From Gordonia sp. OPL2 (lineage in GTDB: Bacteria; Actinomycetota; Actinomycetes; Mycobacteriales; Mycobacteriaceae), in NCBI RefSeq assembly GCF_003797825.1, contig NZ_RKME01000009.1, positions 1 through 64,000 of the forward strand: DNA of 64,000 nucleotides, given 5' to 3'. The notes below the pieces were generated by a model, which made no database searches, had not been told where the DNA came from, and was given only the letters and a program-made list of their open reading frames with translations. Positions within the stretch are counted from its first letter, which is position 1, and every line of letters starts with the position of its first letter. Position numbers and translations under genes: made by a program. This document shows positions 46,213 through 55,852 of this stretch, one piece after another.

Positions 46213-47709
46213 TCAGGCGTTCTGCGGGAAGCCGAGATTGAGTCCGCCGTGTGACGGGTCGAGCCATCGTGTGGTGATGGCCTTGGTACGGGTGAAGAAG
46301 TGGATTCCCTCTTTGCCGTGGGCATGGGTGTCGCCGAACAGCGAGTTCTTCCATCCGCCGAAACTGAAGTAGGCCATGGGAACCGGGATCGGTACGTTGA
46401 TCCCGACCATGCCCACCTCGACCTCGTTCTGGAATCGACGTGCTGCGCCACCGTCGTTGGTGAAGATCGCGGTCCCGTTGCCGTAGGGGTTGTCGTTGAT
46501 GAGGTCGAGCGCCTCGTCGTACGAGTTGACCCGGACGACGGAGAGGACCGGCCCGAAGATCTCGTCCCGGTACACGCTCATGCCGGTCGTGACATTGTCG
46601 ATCAGCGTCGGTCCGAGCCAGAAACCGTCTGCGCCGCCGTCCGGGTTGACATCGCGGCCGTCGACGACGATGGTGGCGCCGTCGGCCTCACCGGCGTCGA
46701 CATACGACTTGACCTTGTCGCGATGGACCTTGGTCACGAGCGGCCCCATATCGGAGTTCTTGGTACCGTCGCCAGTCTTGATGGTTCGGGTTCGCTCGGC
46801 GATCTTCTCGACGAGGGTGTCGGCAATGGGACCGACGGCCACGCAGGCCGAAATGGCCATGCAGCGCTCGCCCGCCGAACCGAATCCGGCATTGACCATG
46901 GCGTCGGCGGCGAGGTCGAGGTCGGCATCCGGAAGGACGATCGCGTGGTTCTTGGCTCCGCCGAGGGCTTGGACGCGCTTGCCGGCGGCGGTGCCGGTGG
47001 AGTAGACGTACTGGGCGATCGGCGTGGACCCGACGAAGCTGACGGCCTTGATCGACCGATGCGTCAGCAGTTCATCGACGGCGACCTTGTCGCCCTGCAG
47101 GACGTTGAACACACCATCGGGCAGGCCTGCCTCCTTCCACAGTTCGGCGATCCACAGCGACGCCGAGGGGTCTTTCTCCGAGGGCTTCAGCACGACGGTG
47201 TTGCCTGCCGCGATGGCGAGGGGGAAGAACCACATCGGGACCATCGCGGGGAAGTTGAACGGAGAGATGATCGCGACCGGACCCAGCGGCTGGTGCGCCG
47301 AATGCGCATCGATCTTCGTCGACGCGTTCTCCGTGTAACCGCCCTGAAGCAGATGCGGTATGCCGCAGGCGAACTCCACGACTTCCTGGCCTCGGGTCAC
47401 CTCACCGAGCGCATCGGAGACGACCTTGCCGTGCTCGGAAGTGATGATCTCGGCCAGCTCTGCCTTGCGCTCGTTGAGCAGCTCGCGGAAGCGGAACAGC
47501 ACTTCCACGCGCTTGGTGAGGCTCGTGTCACGCCACCCCGGGAACGCGGCCGCGGCGCTGTCGATGACCGCCCGAGCGTCTTCGACGCTCGCCAGTGACA
47601 CCTGCTTGGTGGTCTCACCGGTCGCCGGATTGGTCACCGGCGCCGTGTTCGAGCTTGACCCGGGGAACACCTTGTTGTTGATCCAATGACTGATGGTCGT
47701 CACAGACAT
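46213..47709 (-). CDS. mmsA: CoA-acylating methylmalonate/malonate-semialdehyde dehydrogenase MmsA
   Basis: 498 residues from ATG 47709. Aldehyde dehydrogenase of the MMSDH class: ISPFNFPAMVPMWFFPLAIA, VLKPSEKDPSASLWIAEL, SFVGSTPIAQYVYSTGTAAG, and the active site GFGSAGERCMAISACVAVG with its Cys. The C-terminus FGGWKNSLFGDTHAHGKEGI is also characteristic. It makes acetyl-CoA or propionyl-CoA plus CO2. First gene of mmsA-aminotransferase-gdh-pdxS', divergent from a PucR regulator. Confidence 0.92.
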   Translation of the reverse strand: MSVTTISHWINNKVFPGSSSNTAPVTNPATGETTKQVSLASVEDARAVIDSAAAAFPGWRDTSLTKRVEVLFRFRELLNERKAELAEIITSEHGKVVSDALGEVTRGQEVVEFACGIPHLLQGGYTENASTKIDAHSAHQPLGPVAIISPFNFPAMVPMWFFPLAIAAGNTVVLKPSEKDPSASLWIAELWKEAGLPDGVFNVLQGDKVAVDELLTHRSIKAVSFVGSTPIAQYVYSTGTAAGKRVQALGGAKNHAIVLPDADLDLAADAMVNAGFGSAGERCMAISACVAVGPIADTLVEKIAERTRTIKTGDGTKNSDMGPLVTKVHRDKVKSYVDAGEADGATIVVDGRDVNPDGGADGFWLGPTLIDNVTTGMSVYRDEIFGPVLSVVRVNSYDEALDLINDNPYGNGTAIFTNDGGAARRFQNEVEVGMVGINVPIPVPMAYFSFGGWKNSLFGDTHAHGKEGIHFFTRTKAITTRWLDPSHGGLNLGFPQNA

Positions 47710-47839
47710 GAGCTGGGACCCTGCCTTTCGTGATGGTGGTTCGACGGCAAGCCGTCCTGCGTAGTCCCTCCATCGTTGGGCCACACGAGGCGGTTCAACG
47801 GCTACGCTCTGTAACAATCCCGGGGGTTGGAATTACACT
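47710..47839. promoter_or_regulatory. Divergent mmsA/PucR promoter region
   Basis: 130 bp. GTAACAATCCCGGG...CCCGGGATTGTTAC-type symmetry is present in part: CCCGGG with flanking TGTAA and TTACA elements near 47815-47836. The PucR protein probably binds here. A -10-like TTACACT precedes the plus-strand start. Confidence 0.4.
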
Positions 47840-49468
47840 GTGTCGGTGATACCAACTGTCGGCGATGTCATCGGACTGTCCGTCGTCCAAGCCGGTCGGC
47901 CGACGGTGATCAATGAGCAAGGGCTCGATGGCCCGGTCCGATGGGTACACGTTAGCGACGTGGCCGATTTGACCGACCTCCTGCAGGGCGGCGAACTCGT
48001 GTTGACCACTGGTCGAGAACTCCTGCGATCCCCGCGGGACTACCTGCACGGCCTGGCTCGTGCTCGGGCTGCGGGTGTGGTCGTCGAACTCACCGACCAG
48101 GCGCTTCCGGAGGAAGCAGCGCGAGTCGCGCACGAGGAGGGACTCCCGTTGGTCGTACTGCAGCGAGTCATCAGATTCGTCGAGGTGACCGAAGAGGTCC
48201 ATCGAATGATCGTCGCCAACCAGTACGAGCAGGTGGACTTCGCTCGCCGGGCGCACGAAGTCTTCACCGAACTCACCATGACCCGCGCGTCGATCGACGA
48301 CATCGTTCAGGCGGCCGCGGGCTTGCTGGGTGAACCGATAGTGCTCGAAGACCTGGGTCACCGCGCACTGTCGATCGGCGATGCCGGCAAATCAGTCGCG
48401 CCTCTGCTGAACGACTGGGGCCGCCGTTCCCGGATGCATGCGGCCGGGCGCAGAGAGAAGGAGCTCGAAGGCGGCTGGATTGTGACCCCCGTGGGGCCGA
48501 TGAACGAGGTGTGGGCACGGTTGATCGCGCCGACACCCCCGGCCGACCTCGACCGGACCTCGATGGTCCTGGAACGGGCAGCACAGGCACTGGCCATGCA
48601 TCGGATGGCCGAAAAAGGGCGCGCCGACGTCGAACACCGAGCTCAGGCCGGACTGATCGACGACGTCCTGCGCGGTCGCGCGACTAACGGGCAAGACGTC
48701 TTTGCGAGAGCGCTCGCCTTGGGACTCGACGACAGCGGTGAGTACGTACCGGCGACAGTGCGCGCCGACTACGGTGTCGTCGACAACGACCAGATGATCG
48801 AGCGACTCAACACGCGCCTTCGTGATCTGGTGACGCACGCTGTCCGAGGCTCGGGCCACACGGGTCTCTTCTCGATCCGTGCGCGCGGTGAGGTAGGGAT
48901 GATCATCGCCCTGCGAACTCCTCGTGACGGCGATCGACATGCGTTACTCGACGCGCTGGGCCAACGCATCGCACGCGACGTCAAGCACGACGGCCACCTC
49001 GCCGACCCCGTACTCGGAGTCGCCGAACCAGTGAAAGACCTGGTCGTCTGCATCAAATCCATCGATCGGTCTGCCCATGTGGCCGACGTCGCGCACTCAA
49101 CACCCGGTCTGCGCGCCCCGTACTTTCGGGCATCCGATCTCCGACTTCGCGGACTCATCGCATCGCTGCGCGATGACCGGCGGCTGCAGTCGTTCGCCGA
49201 GTCGGAGTTGCAGGCACTGATGCTCGATGACATCGAAAAGGGCGATAGTGGAATCGATTTGCTGCGCGCCTTCCTCGAGACAGGTGCAAACAAATCCGTG
49301 CTGGCCAAGCGCCTGCACATGAGTCGTCCGGCGCTGTACGCGAGACTGAACGAACTCGAACGCACGTTGGGAGTCTCGCTCCTCGACAGCGAGTCGCGAA
49401 CCTCCCTGCACGTGGCGATGCTCATCTTGGACGCGTCCAGCACCGGCCAATCTCCGCGGCGGCGATGA
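47840..49468 (+). CDS. PucR family regulator (divergent to mmsA)
   Basis: 542 residues from GTG 47840. PucR N-domain: TVGDVIGLSVVQAGRPTVIN, VRWVHVSDVADLTDLLQGGELVLTTG. The C-terminal HTH is LLRAFLETGANKSVLAKRLHM, SRPALYARLNELERTLGV. PucR proteins activate purine, amino-acid and polyamine catabolic genes. Divergence from mmsA-aminotransferase-gdh makes those genes the target. Confidence 0.88.
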   Translation: MSVIPTVGDVIGLSVVQAGRPTVINEQGLDGPVRWVHVSDVADLTDLLQGGELVLTTGRELLRSPRDYLHGLARARAAGVVVELTDQALPEEAARVAHEEGLPLVVLQRVIRFVEVTEEVHRMIVANQYEQVDFARRAHEVFTELTMTRASIDDIVQAAAGLLGEPIVLEDLGHRALSIGDAGKSVAPLLNDWGRRSRMHAAGRREKELEGGWIVTPVGPMNEVWARLIAPTPPADLDRTSMVLERAAQALAMHRMAEKGRADVEHRAQAGLIDDVLRGRATNGQDVFARALALGLDDSGEYVPATVRADYGVVDNDQMIERLNTRLRDLVTHAVRGSGHTGLFSIRARGEVGMIIALRTPRDGDRHALLDALGQRIARDVKHDGHLADPVLGVAEPVKDLVVCIKSIDRSAHVADVAHSTPGLRAPYFRASDLRLRGLIASLRDDRRLQSFAESELQALMLDDIEKGDSGIDLLRAFLETGANKSVLAKRLHMSRPALYARLNELERTLGVSLLDSESRTSLHVAMLILDASSTGQSPRRR

Positions 49469-49501
49469 CCGGTGCCCAGTCGCCCAGCCTGGGGACACGC
49501 C

Positions 49502-50508
49502 TTAACTCCGAACCCGAACGACGGTCCGTCCGCGATTGTCCCCGCCCAGAATCCGCTGTAATGCATCTGGGACCTCATCCAAGCCGATGACCTCGGTGGC
49601 CCCATCGTTGACGATTACCGGCCGGAGGTCGTCGGACAGCCGCGTCCAGACCTCGCGCCGGCGGAAGATCGGGGTCCGCACCGAGTCGATGCCGAGCAGT
49701 GCGACACTGCGCAGGATGAAGGGGAACACAGTGGTGGGGAGTTTGACCTCACCGGTGTTACCCGAGGCAGCGACGGCCGATTGATATCGCATGGACGCCA
49801 GGGCCGCAGCAAGCGTCTCGCCGCCCACGCAATCGATTGCGCCGGAACACTTCTCGCGCTGAAGGGGCCGGGACGCGTCGAGCTCGTCGCGTCCGTCCGA
49901 TCACCTCGGTGGCGCCCAGAGAGCGCAGCCACTCGGCCGCATCTGGCTTACCGGTGACCGCTGTGATCTCGTAACCGCGGTTCGCCAGAATGAAGACCGC
50001 TGTGCTGCCGACGCCGCCGGTGGAACCGGTGACGAGGACCGGTCCGGACTCGGGCCGTAGACCGTGGTCCTCGAGCGCGATCACGCTGAGAGCGGCGGTG
50101 AAGCCGGCTGTTCTCAATGCCATCGCCTGTTGTTGGGTCAGCTGCTCGGGGAGCGGCACAACCCATTCGGCCGGGACGCGGGCGTACTCCGAGTACCCAC
50201 CGTGGTGCGCGACTCCCAGGTCATATCTATGTACGACCACCGGGGTGCCGGCGGCGAATTTGGACGAACCCGGCTCAATGACGGTGCCCGCGAGGTCGAT
50301 ACCCGGGATGATCGGGTCGAGACGTGCGACCTTACCGTCTCGCCGCGACGCGAGGCCGTCCTTGTACTTGGTGCTGGACCAGTTCACGGCGATCAACACA
50401 TCCTCGCCACCGAGGTTCCCCCATCGGGACGTCTCGAATTTGCAGAACGCTGTCGGAATCGGAATGGTCGGCAACCAGGGCGCGGCTCGTGGCCGGAGTT
50501 TTAATCAT
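49502..50508 (-). pseudogene. acuI: Acryloyl-CoA reductase (AcuI/YhdH type), double frameshift
   Basis: From ATG 50508 one frame gives MIKTPATSRALVADHSDSDS. A G-run near 50420 then shifts the frame, and YKDGLASRRDGKVARLDPII and ALRTAGFTAALSVIALEDHG continue the AcuI barrel-like core (LVTGSTGGVGSTAVFILANR). Near 49880 about four extra bases shift it again to GETLAAALASMRYQSAVAAS. Both frames match the medium-chain dehydrogenase AcuI. Two frameshifts make it inactive. Confidence 0.8.
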
Positions 50509-50599
50509 GTTGTCAGAGTTCGAGATTCACCCGGACGGGCAACTTCACATTTGTATACCGGCGACGCTATGGGTTTACAGCTTGTCGCATCAGGTGGGG

Positions 50600-51300
50600 G
50601 TGACTCCACATCAGGATGTCGTATGCCTCACTTGCAGCGATACAGCCCGCGTTCTATCGCGGTGGGGGCTTCGCCTTCACGGTTCATCGGGCACGTCGCC
50701 CTGGATTATTGCCGAACGCTCGGCTATTCCGGCCGGTGGTCGCCGTTACGCCGCGCTATTCTGATGTACTCGGTGTGCCCGCAGTACCCAGGCTCACCGA
50801 CCTCGACAAACCCGTCGATCTTGCCGTGGTCCAGGTTCGTGCCGACCGTGTGCTAGGCGTCATCGAAGACGGGCTGGCCGCCGGCGTCTCGACCTTCATC
50901 GTTCCCGGTGTCGGCGCGACGGACTCCGGGTCGCGACTGATCTCGGTTGCGAACCCCAACAACGACAGTCCAATCACGACTTCGGCGTCCTCGGTCCGAA
51001 CTGCATGGGCCTGGTCGACCTGGTCACGGGTGCCGCACCAATATGTCGGCACGGTCGGCTCCGAACTCCGCCGTGGGTCGGTCGGCTCGTCGCTGCGAGC
51101 GGGGCGGTTGTCGAGGCGTTCGTCAACACCGGCCCGCGAGTTCCGTTGTCGACGGCGATCTCCTCGGGGAGAAAGCAGTTCTCGGGTTGGCCGATCAACT
51201 TCGGTTCTTCGCCGAGGATCGGCACCCGCGCGTGCCGATCGTCTGCGATCTCGCACCGAGGTGACGGGGGCTGCGGACGACACTCTTGCAATCGGGTCGG
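50600..51300 (+). pseudogene. NDP-forming acyl-CoA synthetase, decayed N-terminal half
   Basis: Pieces of one protein occur in several frames. SPRSIAVGASPSRFIGHVALDYC (CoA-binding domain) starts near 50629. VVAVTPRYSDVLGVPAVPRL and VIEDGLAAGVSTFIVPGVGA follow in another frame, then ASGAVVEAFVNTGPRVPLST and LADQLRFFAEDRH in others. This is the CoA-binding and succinyl-CoA-ligase-like part of acetate-CoA ligase (ADP-forming) proteins. At least four frameshifts and loss of the ATP-grasp half. Confidence 0.7.
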
Positions 51301-51315
51301 GCCGCGGCGCACCGG

Positions 51316-52851
51316 TCACGACGTCTGACTATCCGCAATCCTCGTCGACCGGGATGTCCTCAGGAGATCTCGTGCACGCAGAGCCAGCCACATCTCCGAG
51401 ATATGACCTGTCACAGACAGATTCCGTCCGGTCAGCTCCTCGACACGCCGAATCCGGTACACCACGGTCTGGCGGTGTACGCCCAAACTCACGGCCGCCT
51501 GCTGCCACGACCTGTCGCAACTAAGGAAAGTGTCGAGTGTCTTCAGCAGTTCGCTACCGTGTGACTCGTCGTATGCCGCCACATCCGAAAGGGTTCGATC
51601 GACGAACAACCTTGCCTCTTCGGTATCTCGCATCACGGCCAGCGGCGAAGCCTCAGCGTAACGACTGATTCGGCCGGGCGCGGTCTCCGCAGCCCGCAGC
51701 GCCCAATTGGCTTCCCGCGCCGCGTCAGGAGCCCGGTTCGGTACCCCAAGCGGATCACTGACTCCCAGGGCGGCGCGTGGACCGAGTCGGCGGTGCAGGA
51801 TTTGTGCAGCCTCGCGGCTGTCGGAGAGCAGCGCGTACAGTACGCCCGCCCTCCGAAGCAGCAAGTTCGGCACCGCGCGGCGGTGCAAGCTCAGGTGCAC
51901 GCGATGTTCGTCGGACTCGCGCCCACCGGCACATGCGACAAGGACGCTCGACTCGGGGAACAGACCGCGGCTCGTGAGCCCGACTCGCGCCTCGACGTCT
52001 CCGACTCGCCCGTCCACCAGAGCCGCCAGCAACTCCCCGCCGATCCGTCGTTCGTGCTCTCTGCGTATTCCTTGCTGGGCCAACAGAACCGCCGCTGCCG
52101 TCGCGATGTGCTGCAACAGCACGATGTCCGGCGGTTCGGCTCTGAACGCATGCGTCAGCAGCACCGTCGGTTCTTCGTCGGGCACATCAACCAGGTGGGC
52201 GCGGTTTCCACCTGACTCGAGGTGGACGACCCCCGGCAGCGCCCCGCCCCGCCGACGGACTTCGGATACGACAGCTTCCTGCAATTCGGCCGGCACATCC
52301 GGGCCGTCATCGAGTGCGGAGCGGCCGGTCTCGGCGTCGAGGACAGCGATCTGGCATGCAAGGTCTCTGGCGAGGGGCTGCATCACTTCCACAGCTGTCG
52401 TATCCGCCACGGATCGCCGGATCATGGTGTACACCCGCCCCGTCAGCGCCAGTCGTCGACTCTCGTCGCTCACGTTCTGATCGGCGACCGCACGGCCGAT
52501 CGCGCCGAAACCGACCGAGTACGGCGCGACGATGATCGGGAAACCACGAGTATCCGCTGCGGAGAGGGCCTCGGCGTCGATCGTCGGGGTTTCGGGATCG
52601 ATCCCCAGAACGAGTCCACTGATCGCATGATCGGCCAGCTTGTTCACGAACTGGACCTGGTCGTCTGCCGCCGCCGGCATCGTTCGACCGTTTTTCATGA
52701 GCAACTCGCCACCGGTCATCCAGTCCCATGGGCTGTCCAGATCGGAAGTCTGCGCCCACGTGACTGAGCGATCGACACCACTCGCACCACCCCGCAGGTT
52801 CAGCCGCAGGTGTCTCATCGCGACCAGGTCGGCGATCGTTGTCAGGGCCAT
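51316..52851 (-). CDS. PucR family regulator (divergent to the ureohydrolase gene)
   Basis: 511 residues from ATG 52851. PucR N-domain: IADLVAMRHLRLNLRGGASG, WDWMTGGELLMKNGRTMPA. The GGDEF-like middle and HTH (LDTFLSCDRSWQQAAVSLGV, HRQTVVYRIRRVEELTGRNL) are complete. It is separated by 116 bp from the ureohydrolase operon, which is the likely target. Confidence 0.88.
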   Translation of the reverse strand: MALTTIADLVAMRHLRLNLRGGASGVDRSVTWAQTSDLDSPWDWMTGGELLMKNGRTMPAAADDQVQFVNKLADHAISGLVLGIDPETPTIDAEALSAADTRGFPIIVAPYSVGFGAIGRAVADQNVSDESRRLALTGRVYTMIRRSVADTTAVEVMQPLARDLACQIAVLDAETGRSALDDGPDVPAELQEAVVSEVRRRGGALPGVVHLESGGNRAHLVDVPDEEPTVLLTHAFRAEPPDIVLLQHIATAAAVLLAQQGIRREHERRIGGELLAALVDGRVGDVEARVGLTSRGLFPESSVLVACAGGRESDEHRVHLSLHRRAVPNLLLRRAGVLYALLSDSREAAQILHRRLGPRAALGVSDPLGVPNRAPDAAREANWALRAAETAPGRISRYAEASPLAVMRDTEEARLFVDRTLSDVAAYDESHGSELLKTLDTFLSCDRSWQQAAVSLGVHRQTVVYRIRRVEELTGRNLSVTGHISEMWLALRARDLLRTSRSTRIADSQTS

Positions 52852-52967
52852 CACACCACTCTCTAGTCAAACGTATAAACAGATCGCCGTAGTTTAGACG
52901 ATCCGAGTATTAACCCGACCTCGGTTGGCGCTCATAGTTGCAGGAACACTGCGTGAGGAGCGTCACT

Positions 52968-53987
52968 ATGAGTCAATTCGAGGCCGAGGGTCAAATGCCC
53001 CCAGGAAGTACAAACAACAACCACGGTGCTGGCGTCGTCGTCGACACCCCGGTCGGACCGCTCAACGGTCTGGTGATCCCGCGGTATGCGGGGCATTCCA
53101 CGTTTGCGCGCCTGCCCCGGCTCGAAGACATCGGTCGCCACGACGTGGCGGTGGTCGGGGTGCCGTTCGACACGGGCGTCACCTATCGGCCGGGCGCGCG
53201 GTTCGGCCCGGCGCATATCCGACAGTCGTCGCGACTGCTGCGCACTTACAATCCGGCGCTCGATGTCGAACCTTTTGCGAATCAGCAGGTCGTGGACGCC
53301 GGCGACATCGCCTTCAACCCCTTCGACATCGACACTGCAGTCGGGCAGATCGAAGCCGGGGCATTCGAGCTGATCCGCAACGGTGAACGCCTCGTCACCC
53401 TCGGCGGCGACCATACGATCGCCTATCCGCTGCTCAAGGCGATCAACCGAGTTCACGGGCCGGTCGCCCTGGTGCACTTCGACGCTCACCTCGACACATG
53501 GGATACCTATTTCGATACACCGCTGACCCACGGGACGCCCTTTCGACGGGCCGCCGAGGACGGCTTGTTCATCCAGGGCCACAGCGCGCATGTGGGCATT
53601 CGAGGATCGCTTTACTCGCCGAACGACCTGCGTTCAGACGCTGAACTCGGATTCCACGTCGTCCATTGTCGCGACTTCATCCGCCGACCGATCGACGACG
53701 TCATCGACGAGCTCGAACAAACCATCGGAGCGTCGACGCCGTTGTATGTCTCCATCGACATCGATGTTCTGGATCCCGCGCACGCGCCGGGAACCGGCAC
53801 CCCGGAGGCGGGTGGGATGAGCAGTCGTGAACTGATGGAGATGGTCCGCAGCTTCGCGGGACTCAATCTCGTCGGCGCCGACATCGTCGAGGTGTCGCCG
53901 GCCTATGACCACGCCGAGCTCACGGGAGTGGCGGCGGCCAACCTGGCGTATGAGTTCGTGTCGCTTCTGGCGAAGCGTCGTCGATGA
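52968..53987 (+). CDS. speB: Ureohydrolase (agmatinase / guanidino-acid hydrolase)
   Basis: 339 residues from ATG 52968, with GAGGAG 7 bases upstream. Arginase/agmatinase fold: RFGPAHIRQSSRLLRTYNPA, LGGDHTIAYPLLKAI, ALVHFDAHLDTWDTYF, SIDIDVLDPAHAPGTGTPEA, with all Mn-binding Asp/His positions. Such enzymes split agmatine, guanidinobutyrate or guanidinopropionate into urea and an amine. The nearby omega-aminotransferase and MmsA favour 3-guanidinopropionate or 4-guanidinobutyrate; substrate specificity cannot be read directly. Confidence 0.85.
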   Translation: MSQFEAEGQMPPGSTNNNHGAGVVVDTPVGPLNGLVIPRYAGHSTFARLPRLEDIGRHDVAVVGVPFDTGVTYRPGARFGPAHIRQSSRLLRTYNPALDVEPFANQQVVDAGDIAFNPFDIDTAVGQIEAGAFELIRNGERLVTLGGDHTIAYPLLKAINRVHGPVALVHFDAHLDTWDTYFDTPLTHGTPFRRAAEDGLFIQGHSAHVGIRGSLYSPNDLRSDAELGFHVVHCRDFIRRPIDDVIDELEQTIGASTPLYVSIDIDVLDPAHAPGTGTPEAGGMSSRELMEMVRSFAGLNLVGADIVEVSPAYDHAELTGVAAANLAYEFVSLLAKRRR

Positions 53988-54234
53988 GCCCGCTGCTACC
54001 CGCTGCCCCGTGGCCTGGCCCGAAGGGAAAGTGGCGGCTGCCGCGTTCACCTTCGATGTCGATGCCGAATCAGCGGTTCTGGGAGCGGATCTGTGCTCAG
54101 CAACTTGATCAAGGATGCGATCTCTGGCCCCGACGTCTGGATCGCGCCACTCGATGAAATCGCTACGCACGTTCGTAGTCAACAGCTGGCCCCGCGTTCG
54201 ATCACGCGCCCAGACCTCAACGAATTCTCCTAGA
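53984..54234 (+). pseudogene. Polysaccharide-deacetylase-like gene with large internal deletion
   Basis: One frame gives WPEGKVAAAAFTFDVDAESA, the NodB/PuuE-like N-terminal motif with its metal Asp. Further on a different frame gives ISGPDVWIAPLDEIATHVRS, typical of the C-terminus of the same family, ending at TAG 54232-54234. The roughly 200 residues between are gone. An ATG at 53984 overlaps the speB stop, so it was the second gene of this operon. Confidence 0.65.
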
Positions 54235-54247
54235 AAGAGCACCTCTC

Positions 54248-55744
54248 ATGGATATCGCAATAATCGTCGTCTATCTGTCGGCGATGCTTCTCTTCGGCTG
54301 GTGGGGTAAGAAGAAGTCGGCGAACTCAGCCGATTTCCTCGTCGCCGGTAGGCGTCTCGGACCGGCGCTCTACACAGGCACTCTTTGCGCAGTCGTCATC
54401 GGCGGAGCCTCGACCGTCGGCGGTGTCGGCCTCGGGTACCGCTACGGTATGGCGGGGATGTGGCTCGTGGTGGCGGTCGCGACCGGCGTCCTGCTCCTCA
54501 GCCTGATCTTCTCGCCTCGCTTGCAGAAACTGGGCATCTACACGGTGGGCGACATGCTCCGGCTTCGGTATGGCGTCGAAGGGACCCGCGCTTCGGGCAT
54601 CCTGATGGCCATCTACACCCTGATGCTGTGCGTGTCGTCCACCGTCGCCTACGCCACCATCTTCAGGGTGCTCTTCGATCTGGGACAGGCCCAGTCCGTG
54701 ATTCTCGGCGGCGCAATTGTAGTCTTCTATTCCAGCGTCGGTGGCATGTGGGCGATCACGCTCACGGACATGGTTCAGTTCATCGTCAAGACCATCGGAA
54801 TCTTCGCCTTGATGCTGCCGTTCACCTGGTCGCGAGCCGGCGGATTCGACGGCATCACCGACCGACTCGGTGACGAGGTGTTCGACATCACCTCGATCGG
54901 TTGGGCCAGTATCGTGACGTACTTCGTCGTCTACACCCTCGGAATTCTCATCGGTCAGGACGTTTGGCAACGCGTCTTCACCGCGCGATCGCCGCGAGTG
55001 GCCCGTTGGGGTGGCACAGCCGCCGGTGTGTACTGCGTGCTGTACGGAATCGCGGGTGCCGCGATCGGTACGGCAAGCGCAGTCCTGATTCCGAACGCCG
55101 AAGCGTCTGACGACGTGTACGCTGACGTCGCCGCCCAGATTCTTCCCGTCGGGATCGCCGGCCTGGTGCTCGCCGGAGCTGTCGCGGCGATGATGTCCAC
55201 TGCATCGGGAGCACTCATCGCGACCGCGACAGTATGCCGCAATGACATTGCCCCATTTGTGAAAACACTGCTCGGCCGTCCATCGCACGGCGACGAGATC
55301 GACGACACAGAGCAAGATGTTCACGGCAACCGCGTGTACATCATCGTCACCGGAGTCCTCGCTGTCGGGTTGTCCATCCTCATCAACGATGTCGTCGGCG
55401 CGATCACCATCGCGTATGACGTCCTGGTCGGTGGACTCTTCGTCCCGATCGTCGGCGGGCTCGTCTGGAAACGGGCCAACGGGGCGGGAGCGATCGCGGC
55501 GATGGTCGGCGGTCTGATCGCAACTGTCACTGCCCTCCTGCTCGTGGACGACATTCTCGACGTCATGCCGGTGTACGTCGGCCTGGGCACTTCACTGTTT
55601 CTTTACGTGGTCGTCAGTCTGACCACCGCGCCGACCCAGGAACCGGTTCGGCAAGAATGGAAGATGCGTTCGTCGGGGCGACACAACGGCAGCGCGATGA
55701 ACTCGAACGTCGCCGACACCCGACCGACGGCTGTCGAAAGCTGA
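54248..55744 (+). CDS. Sodium:solute symporter family permease
   Basis: 498 residues from ATG 54248 with about 13 membrane segments. SSS family: FLVAGRRLGPALYTGTLCAV, VVIGGASTVGGVGLGYRYGM, VFYSSVGGMWAITLTDMVQF, ILIGQDVWQRVFTARSPRVA, AGAVAAMMSTASGALIATA. It should import the substrate of the adjacent ureohydrolase with Na+. C-terminus is polar and variable. Terminator follows at 55816. Confidence 0.9.
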   Translation: MDIAIIVVYLSAMLLFGWWGKKKSANSADFLVAGRRLGPALYTGTLCAVVIGGASTVGGVGLGYRYGMAGMWLVVAVATGVLLLSLIFSPRLQKLGIYTVGDMLRLRYGVEGTRASGILMAIYTLMLCVSSTVAYATIFRVLFDLGQAQSVILGGAIVVFYSSVGGMWAITLTDMVQFIVKTIGIFALMLPFTWSRAGGFDGITDRLGDEVFDITSIGWASIVTYFVVYTLGILIGQDVWQRVFTARSPRVARWGGTAAGVYCVLYGIAGAAIGTASAVLIPNAEASDDVYADVAAQILPVGIAGLVLAGAVAAMMSTASGALIATATVCRNDIAPFVKTLLGRPSHGDEIDDTEQDVHGNRVYIIVTGVLAVGLSILINDVVGAITIAYDVLVGGLFVPIVGGLVWKRANGAGAIAAMVGGLIATVTALLLVDDILDVMPVYVGLGTSLFLYVVVSLTTAPTQEPVRQEWKMRSSGRHNGSAMNSNVADTRPTAVES

Positions 55745-55815
55745 CACCCCGAGGGCGGTCGATCGTCACGCTGTCGCGAGATTGGCCACCCGGGTGTCGC
55801 GTCAACTCGTGAAAC

Positions 55816-55852
55816 GACGCCAGGCGCGGACAATGGGTCCGCGCCTGGCGTC
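55816..55852 (+). terminator. Terminator after symporter gene
   Basis: GACGCCAGGCGCGGAC (55816-55831) pairs perfectly with GTCCGCGCCTGGCGTC (55837-55852) around AATGG. Confidence 0.8.
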
